Source of the DNA: Mycoplasma sp. E35C | Lineage (GTDB): Bacteria; Bacillota_I; Bacilli_A; Mycoplasmatales; Mycoplasmoidaceae | Reading direction: 5' to 3' | Assembly (NCBI RefSeq): GCF_019873825.1 | Contig: NZ_CP068418.1 | Span: forward strand, 186,001 to 250,000 | Length of the DNA: 64,000 bases | In this document: in pieces, positions 48,197 to 58,721 of the stretch | Numbering within the stretch: the first letter of the stretch is position 1 | Layout: the number at the start of each line of letters is the position of its first letter | Translations under genes and position numbers: made by a program | Notes under the pieces: model-generated | What the model was told of the DNA's origin: nothing | The model's database searches: none | Seen by the model: the letters and a program-made list of their open reading frames with translations, nothing else

Positions 48197-50365
48197 ATGA
48201 CAAAAGAAGCAAATAAAGCGTTACTATCAGCTAATAAAGAGCGTGATAGTATCCATAAAACAATATGAAATATTGCAGATGAACTAAGAGGAGCTGTTGA
48301 TGGTAGTGAGTTTAAAAACTACGTCTTAGCTTTCATGTTCTATCGTTTTATTTCTGAACATATTGAGAATTATATTGATAAAAATGAACATGAAATAGGT
48401 GATGTTGATTTTTCTTACGCTTTATTAAAAGATAGTGGTATTGATAGCGAATTTAAAAAATCAATCAGCGAAGAATTAGGGTTCTTCATTTTACCTTCAC
48501 AATTATTCTCAAACGTTAAGAAGTCGTTATTTAACGAAGCTGCGGGGGGGGGGGGTTATAATTTAGATAACTTAAATGAAAAGTTAACTAAAGTTTTCCG
48601 CAGTATTCAAAAATCTTCTTCTTCATTAACTCAAGAAAACAATTTCACCGAAATCTTCGGTGAAATTGAACTAGACTCAAATAAATTAGGTAATAACGTC
48701 CTTGAAAGAAATAAGCGTATCAAAACCATTATAGATAAAATCTCAAGTATGGATTTTAGCTATCTAAATAATAATAGTGTTGATGGTTTTGGTGACGCTT
48801 ATGAATTCTTAATTTCAATGTATGCTTCTACTGCTGGAAAGAGTGGTGGTGAGTTTTTCACACCGCAAGAAGTTTCTGAACTTCTTGTAAGATTAGCAAC
48901 GGTTGATAAGAAAAAAATTAAATCAATTTATGATCCTGCTTGTGGATCAGGTTCTTTGTTATTACAAGCAAATAAAGTTCTGGGTAAAAATAAAGTTAGA
49001 GATGGTTTCTATGGTCAAGAAATCAATCATACAACTCAAAACCTTTGTAAGATGAATATGTTCTTGCATGGTGTGGCTTATGATAGTTTTTCAATTGCTT
49101 ATGGAAATACATTAACCCAACCTTATAATTGAAATAAAAAGTTTGAAGTAATTGTTTCAAACCCTCCTTATTCAGTTAAATGAGAAGGTGATAGTAATCC
49201 AATTTTAATTAACGATGAGCGATTTGCTCCAGCAGGGGTTCTAGCTCCAAAAAACAACGCTGATATGGCATTTATAATGCATTCTTTATCATCATTAAGT
49301 GATGATGGTGTTGCTGCGATCGTTTGTTTTCCAGGTATTTTTTATAGAAAAGGCTCTGAAGAACAAATAAGAAAATATTTGGTTGATAATAACTTTATTG
49401 ATGCGATTATTCAATTACCAGAAAACTTATTTTTTGGTACAAGCACTCCGACCAATATAATGGTTCTAAATAAGAATAAAAAACATAATGATATATTTTT
49501 CCTTAACGCATCAAATCAATTTATAAAAGTTGGTAAAAAAAATAAATTAAGTTTTGAGAATATAAAAAATATAGTTGATTTATACACAGAAAGAAAAAAA
49601 ATAAAATTTGTTTGCACAAATATTCCTAATTCACTAGTAAAAGAAGGGTTATATGATTTAACAACTTCAAAATATATTGAAACTAAAATCGAAAATTCAG
49701 AAAATAACATTGAACAAATAAATAAATACATAATCCAAAATGAGAAAGAAAAGAAACAACTTATCAATGATGTAAAAGAAGCTATAGAAAGATTTAAAAA
49801 GAATGATTGTTTAAGCGTTAGTAAAAAAGATAAAATTTTAAATTTATGTTCAATTAAAAGAGGAAAAAAGTTAACTAAAGACAAGGATGAAAACGGAAAA
49901 TATAAATTTTTTACTTGCGCGAAAGAAGAGTTAAAAATTAATTCATGTCCTTATGATTGCGAAGCTGTATTGATAACAGGAGCCGGTAATGGTAATACAG
50001 GACAAATCAAATATTATAAAGGAGAATTCGACTGCCAATTAGGGGTTATTATATTAAGTGAGAAAAAAGATGAAAAAACTGGAGAACCGAAAACCAATAT
50101 TTTACTCAAATATTTATATTACTACTTAGACAAAAAGTTTCATAAATATGCGGTAAAACTTATTTATAAAGGGATAATAGCTCATTTAAACAATAGTGAT
50201 GTTGGTAATTTTGAAGTGTTAGTGCCTTCAATCGAAAAACAAAAAGAAATCGTTGAAATTTTAGACCCTTTTGCTAATTACATCAAAAATCTTGAAAAAG
50301 AAATTGAACTAAGAAAATTAGAACTTGAATACTATCAAAACCAACTGCTGACATTTGATGAATAA
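48197..50365 (+). CDS. hsdM: In-frame HsdM2::HsdS2 fusion of a type I R-M system
   Basis: A 722-aa protein. Residues 1 to about 530 form HsdM: helical N-domain, a Gly run at about 116-119 encoded by 12 consecutive G (48544-48555), motif [13 protein letters not shown], motif [14 protein letters not shown] and intact NPPYSVKWEG. With no stop or new start it runs into one HsdS half. That half has a TRD with [12 protein letters not shown] and Y-x-GEFDCQLG, then the conserved helix [11 protein letters not shown]...[13 protein letters not shown] and S are normally separate chains in an M2S1 complex. The poly-G makes on/off switching by slippage likely. Confidence 0.92.
48544..48555 (+). repeat. Poly-G tract (12 G) inside hsdM2
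   Basis: A homopolymer of 12 G in a very AT-rich genome. It encodes Gly codons in frame; a change of one or two bases would shift the frame near codon 120. Confidence 0.95.
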
Positions 50366-50533
50366 AAAAACAAGAATTAACATTTAACGAAAAAAACTAA
50401 TATTTTATTGTTAAAAAACAAACTCGTGAATTCTAGAATTGTGATAGATATAAGCCAGAGTATTTATTATTTTTAATAAAATAATAATTGGTACTATTTA
50501 TAAAAAATAGTTTCTTGTGAAGAGGAAGATTTA

Positions 50534-52144
50534 ATGCCAAAAGATACAACTAAAGCGTTATTATCAGCTAACAAAGAACGTGATAATATTCACAAAACAA
50601 TATGAAACATTGCTGACGAGTTAAGAGGAACTGTTGATGGCAGTGAGTTTAAAAATTATGTTCTCGCTTTTATGTTCTATCGTTTTATTTCTGAACATAT
50701 TGAACATTATATTAATAAAAACGAACACGAAGCAGGAGATGAAAAATTCTCTTATGCTTCATTAAAAGATAAAGCTATAAGTAGAGAATTTAAGAAGGCT
50801 ATTGCTGAAGAGTTAGGTTTCTTCATTTATCCTTCAGAATTATTTTCAAATGTCAAGAAGTCGTTATTCGACGAAACTGCGGGGGGGGGGTATAACTTAG
50901 AAAACTTAAATGAAAAGTTAACTAAAGTTTTCCTTAACATTCAAAGATCCTCTTCTTCATTAACCAGGGAAAATAATTTCACAGAAATCTTCAATGAAAT
51001 TAAACTGGATTCAAATAAAATAGGCAGCAGCGTTATTGAAAGAAATGAAAATATAAAAAACATCATAGATAAAATCTGAAACATGAATTTTAGTTATCTA
51101 AATAATAATTACGTTGATGGTTTTGGTGATGCGTATGAGTTCTTGATTTCCATGTATGCATCCAATGCTGGAAAAAGCGGCGGCGAATTCTTTACACCAC
51201 AAGAAGTTTCTGAACTTCTAATTAGATTAACAACGATTGATAAAGAAGAAATTAAGTCAATTTACGATCCAGCTTGTGGATCTGGGTCTTTATTATTGCG
51301 AGCTAATAAAGTTTTAGGAAAGAATAAGGTTATAGACGGTTTCTATGGTCAAGAAATTAATCACACGACCCAAAACCTTTGTAAGATGAATATGTTTTTA
51401 CATGGTGTCGCATATGATAACTTTTCAATTGCTTATGGAAATACATTAACCCAGCCTTATGATTGGAACAAAAAGTTTGAAGTAATTGTTTCTAATCCTC
51501 CTTATTCGATTCCTTGAAAAGGAAAAGATAACCCTCTTTTAATAAATGATCCTAGATTTTCACCAGCTGGTGTTTTAGCTCCTAAATCGTATGGCGATTT
51601 AGCATTCATAATGCATTCGTTATACTTATTAGAAGATGATGGTGCGGCAGCAATTGTTTGTTTCCCGGGCGTTTTTTATAGAGATCGAGCTGAAAAAAAG
51701 ATTCGTGAATATTTAGTTAATAACAATTTTGTTGATGCTATTATACAAATGCCTGTTGATTTATTTTTTGGTACACCTATTGGAACAAATATCTTGATCC
51801 TAAAAAAGAATAGGAAAGATCGTAAAATTTTCTTCATAGATGCTAGTGATGAATTTATTAAAGTTGGTGATAATAACCAACTAAGTCCTAAGAATATAGA
51901 AAATATTGTTGATTGATATAAGAATAGAAAAATAATTAAAGAAAAAACTTTTAATGCTTCATTTGAATTAATAAAAGAGAAAAAGTTTGACTTAACTGTA
52001 TCTAGATATCTTGACAAAAAACTTCCAAACTTAGATATAGATATTAATGAAGTTAATAATAAAATAAAACAAATTTCAATAGAGAAAAAACCTCTTATTA
52101 AGAGCATAGATGAATTTATAGAAGGTTTTTGTGAAAATGAATAA
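50534..52144 (+). CDS. hsdM: Type I modification subunit HsdM3
   Basis: A 536-aa HsdM, highly similar to the HsdM2 half. It has the N-terminal block [13 protein letters not shown], a Gly run encoded by 10 G at the same position (50881-50890), motif [13 protein letters not shown], motif [14 protein letters not shown] and intact NPPYSIPWKG. Three or more TGA-Trp codons. The start has AGAGGAAG upstream. It overlaps hsdS3 by 8 bases, the usual M-S coupling. Together with hsdS3 and hsdR it makes the one complete classical type I set here. Confidence 0.94.
50881..50890 (+). repeat. Poly-G tract (10 G) inside hsdM3
   Basis: Homopolymer at the position homologous to the hsdM2 tract; in frame at this length. 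Confidence 0.95.
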
Positions 52145-53204
52145 TAAGAATACATCTAAATATTCAATTGAAGAACTATGCAATCTTTCACTCGGAACAT
52201 TATTGACCAAAAATAAAAATGAAAACGGTAAATATAAGTTTTTTACTACATCAAAAGAAGAATTTAGAATAAATTCGTATTCATACGATTGCGAAGCTAT
52301 ATTAATAAATAGATCTTGTGATGTTGGGGGTGTCAAGTATTATAATGGCAAGTTTGATGTTCAACAAAAAGTCTTTGTTTTAAATAATTTTTCCAAAAAT
52401 GTTTTGGTTAAATATGTGTATTATTATTTGAAACATAAATTTAAAAATCACGCATTAAAAAATGTAAAAAAGGGTGCTATTTCTAATTTAGTTAACAATG
52501 ATGTGCTATCGTTTGTGATTAAAATTCCTAATTTAGAACAACAAAAAAATATAATAAAAAATCTTGATAATTTAAACCGTTTACTTAATCTTTCTGAAAA
52601 AGAATTAGAACTTAGAAAACGACAGTTTAACTACTACTTATACAAACTAATTACCAAAGAAAACAAAGGTAAAAAATATAAGATTTCGGATATTTGTTCG
52701 GTAAAAAAAGGCGAATCTCCTATAAAAAAAACTCCATCTGGTGAGTACCATTTTGTTACGATGAAAAAAGAAGGAGCTACATCTAATAAATGTCAATTTG
52801 ACTGTAAAGCTGTTTGTGTTCCTTTAGTTTCTTCAGTAGGCAGTGGAGTTGCTAAGATAAATTATCTTTTTTATCAAGAAGGTAAGTTTGATTTAGGTAA
52901 TATTTTATGTGCTCTAATTCCTAAGGATGAAGAAGTTTTGAATGTTAAATATCTATATTATTACTTATATCTATTTAAAGATGTTAAATTGACAACACTT
53001 ATGCGTGGAGGGGCTAATGTAGCTATGAAAACCGATGATGTTGCTGATGTTAAAATTAGCTTTCCACCAATAGAAAAACAAAAAGAAATTGTTGAAATTT
53101 TAGATGTTTTTACTAATTATACCCAAAAACTTGAAAAAGAAATTGAGCTAAGAAAATTACAACTTGAGTATTATCAAAATCAGCTGTTAACATTTGATAA
53201 ATAA
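52137..53204 (+). CDS. hsdS: Full-length type I specificity subunit HsdS3 (two TRDs)
   Basis: A 355-aa HsdS. TRD1 covers about residues 8-150 and is followed by the first conserved helix (ELRKRQFNYYLYKL). TRD2 covers about 180-310 and is followed by the second helix ([17 protein letters not shown]). TRD1 shares KYKFF and Y-x-GKFD landmarks with HsdS1 and HsdS2; TRD2 differs (SGEYHFVTM). ATG at 52137 gives an MNNK start matching hsdS1; a GTG two codons earlier is the alternative. HsdS sets the bipartite recognition sequence. Confidence 0.93.
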   Translation: MNNKNTSKYSIEELCNLSLGTLLTKNKNENGKYKFFTTSKEEFRINSYSYDCEAILINRSCDVGGVKYYNGKFDVQQKVFVLNNFSKNVLVKYVYYYLKHKFKNHALKNVKKGAISNLVNNDVLSFVIKIPNLEQQKNIIKNLDNLNRLLNLSEKELELRKRQFNYYLYKLITKENKGKKYKISDICSVKKGESPIKKTPSGEYHFVTMKKEGATSNKCQFDCKAVCVPLVSSVGSGVAKINYLFYQEGKFDLGNILCALIPKDEEVLNVKYLYYYLYLFKDVKLTTLMRGGANVAMKTDDVADVKISFPPIEKQKEIVEILDVFTNYTQKLEKEIELRKLQLEYYQNQLLTFDK

Positions 53205-53216
53205 AAGGATTAAAAA

Positions 53217-56200
53217 ATGGATCACAAAAATAAGGGAACGGTATTATCTGAGTATGTTTCTATTGAAAGGCAAGATACACGATATGAAACAGAAGCTGAT
53301 TTAGAAAAGAAGTTTATTGATAACCTTAAAAAAGAAGGTTATGAATATATCAATATCAAAAACGAAGAAGAATTGGTCAATAATTTAAGAATTCAAATTG
53401 AAAAATTAAATAATTTTCAGTTCACCGATCAAGAGTGAAAAGAGTTCTTTGATAAAGAAATAACCAACACTAAAGGTAATGCTAAAGATAAAGCTTATTT
53501 GATCCAAAAAGAATACATTAAATCGATTAGATTACAAAAAGATGATAGTATCAAAAACATCAAATTAATCGATAAAAATGATATTTTTAAGAACAAACTT
53601 CAAGTTATTAATCAATATGAAACTGATCAAGGAAAACGCAAGAATCGTTATGATGTAACGATCCTTGTAAACGGTTTTCCGTTAGTTCATATTGAACTAA
53701 AAAGAAGAGGAGCACTAGAAGGGTTAAGAGAAGCTTTTAATCAAATTAATCGTTATGAAAATGAAAGTTTTTGATCTGGGTATGGGTTGTTTGAATTCAT
53801 TCAGTTATATGTAATATCAAACGGAACATATACTAAATATTATTCAAAATCAACGAGAATTACTCATAATAATCAAGCTAATAATGCCAATGTAGCTAAT
53901 AAAAACAAAAGCTTTGATTTTACCATCTATTGAGCAGACGCTAATAATAAACCGATTACTGATTTAGTTGATTTTACCCAAACATTTTTTGATAAAAAGA
54001 ATTTATTAAACATTCTAACCAAGTATTGTATTTATACTGAAAATAAAGAATTGTTAGTAATGCGTCCATATCAAATTACAGCAGTAGAACGAATTATTAA
54101 CCAAATCAGAGCTGCAAGTTTAACCCATAAATATGGAACTACTAGTGCTGGTGGATATATTTGACACACCACAGGGAGTGGTAAAACATTAACATCATTT
54201 AAAACTGCCCAATTAGCTTCAGAACTTCCAGACATTAAAAAAGTTCTTTTTGTTGTCGATCGTAAAGATCTAGATTATCAAACCATGCGTGAGTATGATG
54301 CTTTTGAAAAAGGAGCAGCCAACTCAAATGATTCAACTGAAGTATTAAAAAAACAATTAAGTGATGATAATGCTAAGATTATCATCACAACAATTCAAAA
54401 GCTAAATCTTTTTATTAAAAATAACAGTCATCATAAAATTTATGATGAAAAAGTTGTTTTTATTTTTGATGAATGTCACCGTAGCCAGTTTGGTGAGATG
54501 CACACAGCAGTTACTAAAAACTTTAAAAAATACTTTTTATTTGGATTTACTGGAACACCGATCTTTAATGTTAATGCTTCTAGCAACAATTCAGTTGTAT
54601 TAAAAACTACTGAACAAGCATTTGGTAAACAACTTCATGTATACAGCATCATTGATGCTGTATCTGATAATAAAGTATTACCTTTCAAAGTTGAATATTA
54701 CAGCACAATTAAAGAAAAAGATAATATCCAAGATGAAAAGATATATGGGATTAATAAAGAAGCAATCTATAACGATTCAAGACGGATTGAAAAGATAACC
54801 AATCACATTCTTAAAAATTTTGATATGAAAACATATCGAAATAAAAACCAATGATTTACACACAATGTGGTGGATAATATCAGTGAAGCACTTAGGACTA
54901 ACAAGGTTGTTAAGAAAGCTAAAAAACTTAATGGTTTTAATTCAATCTTAGCCACGGCTTCAGTAGAAGCTGCTAGTCTTTATTATGCTGAGTTTAAAAA
55001 ACAACAAGCTAATTTACCAATTAACGATCGACTTAAAGTTGCTTTAATCTATTCTTATGGTGAAAATAAAACAATTAACCAAGAAGTGATTGAAGATGAA
55101 AATTTAAATGATTACAATAAACTTAATAATTCCCAAAGAGATTTTTTAGCTAACGCAATCAAAGATTATAATGAAATGTTCCAAACTAATTTTAGTTTGG
55201 ATAATGGTGGTTTTGAAAACTATTATCGCGATTTATCATTAAGAACTAAAAATCGTGAGATCGACATCTTGATTGTTGTTAATATGTTCTTAACAGGTTT
55301 TGATGCTCCTACTCTAAATACTTTATGAGTTGATAAGAACTTGCAAATGCACGGGTTGTTACAAGCATTTTCAAGAACTAACCGAATTCTTAATTCGATT
55401 AAGAATTTTGGTTTAATTGTTTGTTTTAGAGCCATCAAGAATAAAGTTGATGAATCAATTGCTTTGTTTGCTAACAAAGAAGCTAGTGGTAAGTTATTGA
55501 TCAGAAGCTTTGCTGAATACTATGAAGGCTATTATGATGATAATGGTAAATTCAAAAAAGGTTATAAAGAACTGATCAATGAATTAATAAAAACATTCCC
55601 GCTAACTAACAGAATTTTAGTAGAAAACAGCCAACAAAAAGACTTCATTAAATTATTTGGACAAGTTTTAAGAACAAGAAATATCTTAAGAAGTTTTGAT
55701 GAATTTGATGCTCAAAAACAAATCATTAGTTCAGTAGATTTCCAAGATTACAACTCAATGTATCTAGAACATAGAGAAAAACGTCAAAACAAAGAAGCTG
55801 AAAATGTTAATGATGATGTTGTTTTTGAAGTTGATATTATTGAAAGCGAAACTTTTGACATCGATCATATCTTAATGCTTGTTAAGAAATATCAAACAGC
55901 TCATGATAGTGCTAAAAAAGAAATCCTTGATCAAATTATGCGATGGGTGAATGCTTCACCAATCTTACGTAGTAAGAAAGAATTAATCAGGGCATTTGTA
56001 GATGTCAGATTAGAAAAAGATGATGATATTTATTACAAATGGGATGATTTTGTTGAAATTAAAAAAGAAGAACAACTTGATCAATTAATTAAAGAAGAAA
56101 ATCTTAGAGAAGATGAAACCAAGAAGTTCTTTGAAAAATGCTTAGAAATCAACGAACTAAAAACTAAGGGTGCTGAGATTAATAAAATTCTGCCACCACT

Positions 56201-56303
56201 ATCAAGATTTATTTCTAAAAATAACGAATCAAGAATTGATAAAAAACGTAAAGTAATTCAAAAATTACAAGTATTATTCGAACGCTTTCAAAAAGATTGA
56301 TAA
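53217..56303 (+). CDS. hsdR: Type I restriction subunit HsdR
   Basis: A 1028-aa motor-nuclease. The N-terminal nuclease site lies in YDVTILVNGFPLVHIELKRRG (Asp, then Glu-x-Lys, about residues 145-163). The SF2 helicase part has Walker A TTGSGKT (about 319), DECHRSQFG (about 417) and FGFTGTP. The second RecA domain shows FLTGFDAPTLNTLWVDK and LLQAFSRTNR. The C-terminal helical region binds HsdM. Frame is intact with several TGA-Trp codons. It is the only hsdR in the locus and follows hsdS3 by 12 bases, so one motor may serve several M/S combinations. Confidence 0.96.
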
Positions 56304-56323
56304 TAGATTTTAATCTATTTTTA
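56302..56323 (+). terminator. Terminator after hsdR
   Basis: AATAGATT/AATCTATT hairpin over the stop codon with T tail, directly before the rnpB -10 box. Confidence 0.6.
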
Positions 56324-56329
56324 TATAAT
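56324..56329 (+). promoter_or_regulatory. -10 box of rnpB
   Basis: TATAAT six bases before the inferred 5' end of RNase P RNA. Confidence 0.75.
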
Positions 56330-56334
56330 TTTAA

Positions 56335-56692
56335 TGCTGCAGTTGGTTGCTGTTTTATTTACATAAAATAGAGGAAAGTCCATGCTCGCACAAGCTGTGA
56401 TGCTTGTAGTGTTTGTGTAAGTACATAAAAAATAAAATTTAGCACATTAATGATTAGTGTGACGGCGAAGAATTTGCTAAATTAGTTTAACTAACATGCA
56501 AAAGATTCATAAAGTGCCACAGAGACGAGCTAATCTGAAAAGATTAGTATGAAACGCTGGTAAACCCCTCAAGCGAGAAACCTAAATTTGGTAAGGGAAC
56601 TACTAAGTAAGAATCCGAATTACTTAAAAGAATAAAGCACAGCTTTATTAGATAAATAACCAACCTTTGACAGAACATGGCTTATCGCAGCA
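56335..56692 (+). ncRNA. rnpB: RNase P RNA
   Basis: About 358 nt. It contains the universal GAGGAAAGTCC element (56391 region) and the cross-strand conserved core ACAGAAACG-like segment, and ends with GACAGAACATGGCTTATCGC. The 5' TGCTGC pairs with 3' GCAGCA as P1. Catalytic RNA for tRNA 5' maturation. Ends are estimated from P1 pairing. Confidence 0.93.
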
Positions 56693-56702
56693 AAATAATC
56701 AT

Positions 56703-56730
56703 ACACACCAAGAATATGGTGTGTTTTTTA
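56703..56730 (+). terminator. Terminator of rnpB
   Basis: Perfect 8-bp stem ACACACCA/TGGTGTGT with 6-nt loop and T6. Confidence 0.9.
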
Positions 56731-56742
56731 TTATTTTGTTGT

Positions 56743-56748
56743 TATAAT
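56743..56748 (+). promoter_or_regulatory. -10 box of the thiamine transport operon
   Basis: TATAAT about 12 bases before the riboswitch aptamer. Confidence 0.65.
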
Positions 56749-56757
56749 AAAAACAAA

Positions 56758-56850
56758 TAACAGAGGTACCTCTTTTATTTATATAAATAAAAGAAGTTGA
56801 GAAATACTCTTATTAGCTGATCTGGTTAATACCAGCGTAGCGAGTTAAAT
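56758..56850 (+). promoter_or_regulatory. TPP riboswitch aptamer (THI element)
   Basis: It carries the conserved THI-box parts in order: GAGGTAC (for GGGGUGC), a variable P3 hairpin, GTTGAGAAA (for CUGAGA), then GCTGATCTGGTTAATACC followed by AGCGTAGCGA. These bind the pyrimidine and pyrophosphate parts of TPP. It lies in the leader of a p37/Cypl-type lipoprotein operon, and Cypl is known to bind thiamine compounds. Confidence 0.92.
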
Positions 56851-56863
56851 CTTAATTATGTGC

Positions 56864-56899
56864 CTCCTTATTTAAAACCATTTAAATAGGAGCTTTTTT
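56864..56899 (+). terminator. Riboswitch expression platform: terminator that also holds the ribosome site
   Basis: A 12-bp stem with one bulge (56864-56876 with 56881-56892) followed by T6, whose 3' arm contains the TAGGAG ribosome site of the next gene. GTGCCTC at 56860-56866, overlapping the 5' arm, can instead pair with aptamer GAGGTAC at 56763-56769, giving an antiterminator. Confidence 0.75.
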
Positions 56900-56900
56900 A

Positions 56901-57974
56901 ATGTATATAAGAAAAAAACTGTTTTTAGCACTAAGTTCTGGTTTATTTTTAGCTGGAATTGCTTCGTCATGTGCTAGAAGCAATGATGAATTACGTTTTG
57001 AATTAAAGATTGACCATGATGCCAATTCTGTTTTAGATTCATATCGTGATAAATTAACTGAATTAGTTTCAAATAAACTTAATAAGAAGATAAAAATTAA
57101 TATCAATGTAATTTCAGATGGCAATACGATTATTGATAACATTAAAGCTAATTTAACTGATTTTGCTTTTGTTTCATCTTCAGCATTAAGAAATACAGAT
57201 AGTAATGAAGTTTTGCCAAAAATTCAAACGCTAACAAGAGCATTTAAGTATGACAATCAAGAATTAGCTTATGGGCAAGAACTAAATAAAGTTAGTGAAC
57301 AAGTAAATAATTTATTCAATGAAATTCCTTATCAGCAATGAACAGATGATAATCGCATGTGGGATGGGAATAAATATAGATATTTTTATGACACAAGCGA
57401 TAGCTTAGTTAAATACTACCGTGGCATGATTTTGATTGGAGGTGATGTTGATACATTAACTAAAATCAAAAAAGCGTGAAATGATAAAAACTGAGAAGAG
57501 TTTGCTAGCTATGGAATTGGTGGAGGTAATACAACTTCTAACGGAAAATATCTTTACCAATTGAATTTATTAAAAAAACATTTTCAAAAAACTGATTTAA
57601 CAATTAATAACTATCAAATTATTAAAGGTAGAGAAATTGGATTAAATAAAGATGTTCATATTGTGTTTGATGATATGAATTCTTTTGCTTGAACTCAAAA
57701 CAATAATAAACAAGTCCCAAGCTTCACTTGAGATAAAAATGACAATAACTCAAAAGTTGAAGTTTTATCATTAACCAACCCAGCTTTATATGATATTGGT
57801 GTGTTTAATAAAAAATTAGATAAAGAAATTGTTAATGCAATAAGCGAAAGTATTATTGAACTCTCAAATCAAAATAAAGATGAATATGGAAAGACAGTTG
57901 GATACAATCATTACAAACTAATTAATGATCCAGAAAAAGAAGTTTTTGAGTTCATGGATTTATCTAAAAATTAA
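56901..57974 (+). CDS. p37/Cypl-like thiamine-binding lipoprotein
   Basis: A 357-aa lipoprotein with signal peptide and lipobox IASSC (Cys at about residue 24). The mature part contains GIGGGNTTSNGKYLYQ (about 212-227), matching the p37/Cypl ligand-pocket region. It is the solute-binding part of the p37-p29-p69 ABC importer. M. hyorhinis Cypl binds TPP in its crystal structure. The TPP riboswitch upstream supports a thiamine or TPP substrate. Ribosome site TAGGAG 8 bases before the start is inside the riboswitch hairpin. Confidence 0.88.
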
Positions 57975-57980
57975 TTAATA

Positions 57981-58721
57981 ATGAATAACAAAATAGAGTT
58001 TAAAAATCTTGAGTTAAAACATCAAAAATATAAAGATTTTACGGTAAAAAACATAAATTTTGAACTAAATGGTTCAGAAATATTAATGTTAATTGGTAAG
58101 TCTGGATCAGGTAAAACAACACTATTAAATTCAATAACTAATAAGAAGTTAGTTTCATCTGGAAAAATCTTATTTAATGAACAGAATTTATTAGATCTTA
58201 ATAAATCACAAATAAGAAAGTTTGCTAGAAATATTGGTTTTTTAGATCAAGTTCCAAACCTTATTGCAGATGATTATGTTTTTGAAAACGTTTTAAGAAA
58301 TATTAAGAAAAAATGATACCAACGAATTTTTGGTTACACATCACTAAAACAGCTAGCAAAGGTTGAAGCAGTTTTAGAAAAATTAGATTTATCAGAACAC
58401 ATTAATAAGTTAATTAAAAATTTATCAGGTGGTCAAAAACAAAGAGTTGAAATTGCTAAGATTTTTTTTCAAAAACCAAGGCTGTTAATCATTGATGAAC
58501 CGACAACAGGATTGGACTATTTAAATTCTGAAAATGTTGTTTCGGAAATAATAAAACTTTCAAAAGAATTTAGTTGTCCTGTGATCATATCAATTCATGA
58601 TTTAGACATTGTTAAAAAGTTTGCAGACAAGATATTAATTATTAAAAATCAACAGACATTTTTATTTGAAAATTCAGACGATTTAACTGTTGAAAAAATT
58701 AAGCAAAAATATGATGCATAA
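57981..58721 (+). CDS. ABC transporter ATP-binding protein (p29-like)
   Basis: A 246-aa ATPase: Walker A GKSGSGKTT (about residues 39-47), Q-loop in FLDQVPN, signature LSGGQKQR (about 150-157), Walker B LLIIDEP and the switch His in SIHD. It powers uptake together with the lipoprotein and permease. The start is 6 bases after the p37 stop, and its end overlaps the permease start by about 11 bases, typical of a coupled operon. Confidence 0.95.

Noticed and set aside
48544-48555. Poly-G as an assembly or sequencing artefact.
   Set aside because: The same feature occurs independently at the homologous position of hsdM3 and both lengths keep the frame; exact counts still need read support.
56761-56772. 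The AGAGGTACCTCT palindrome as a protein operator.
   Set aside because: It is the 5' part of the TPP aptamer and is better explained by riboswitch pairing.
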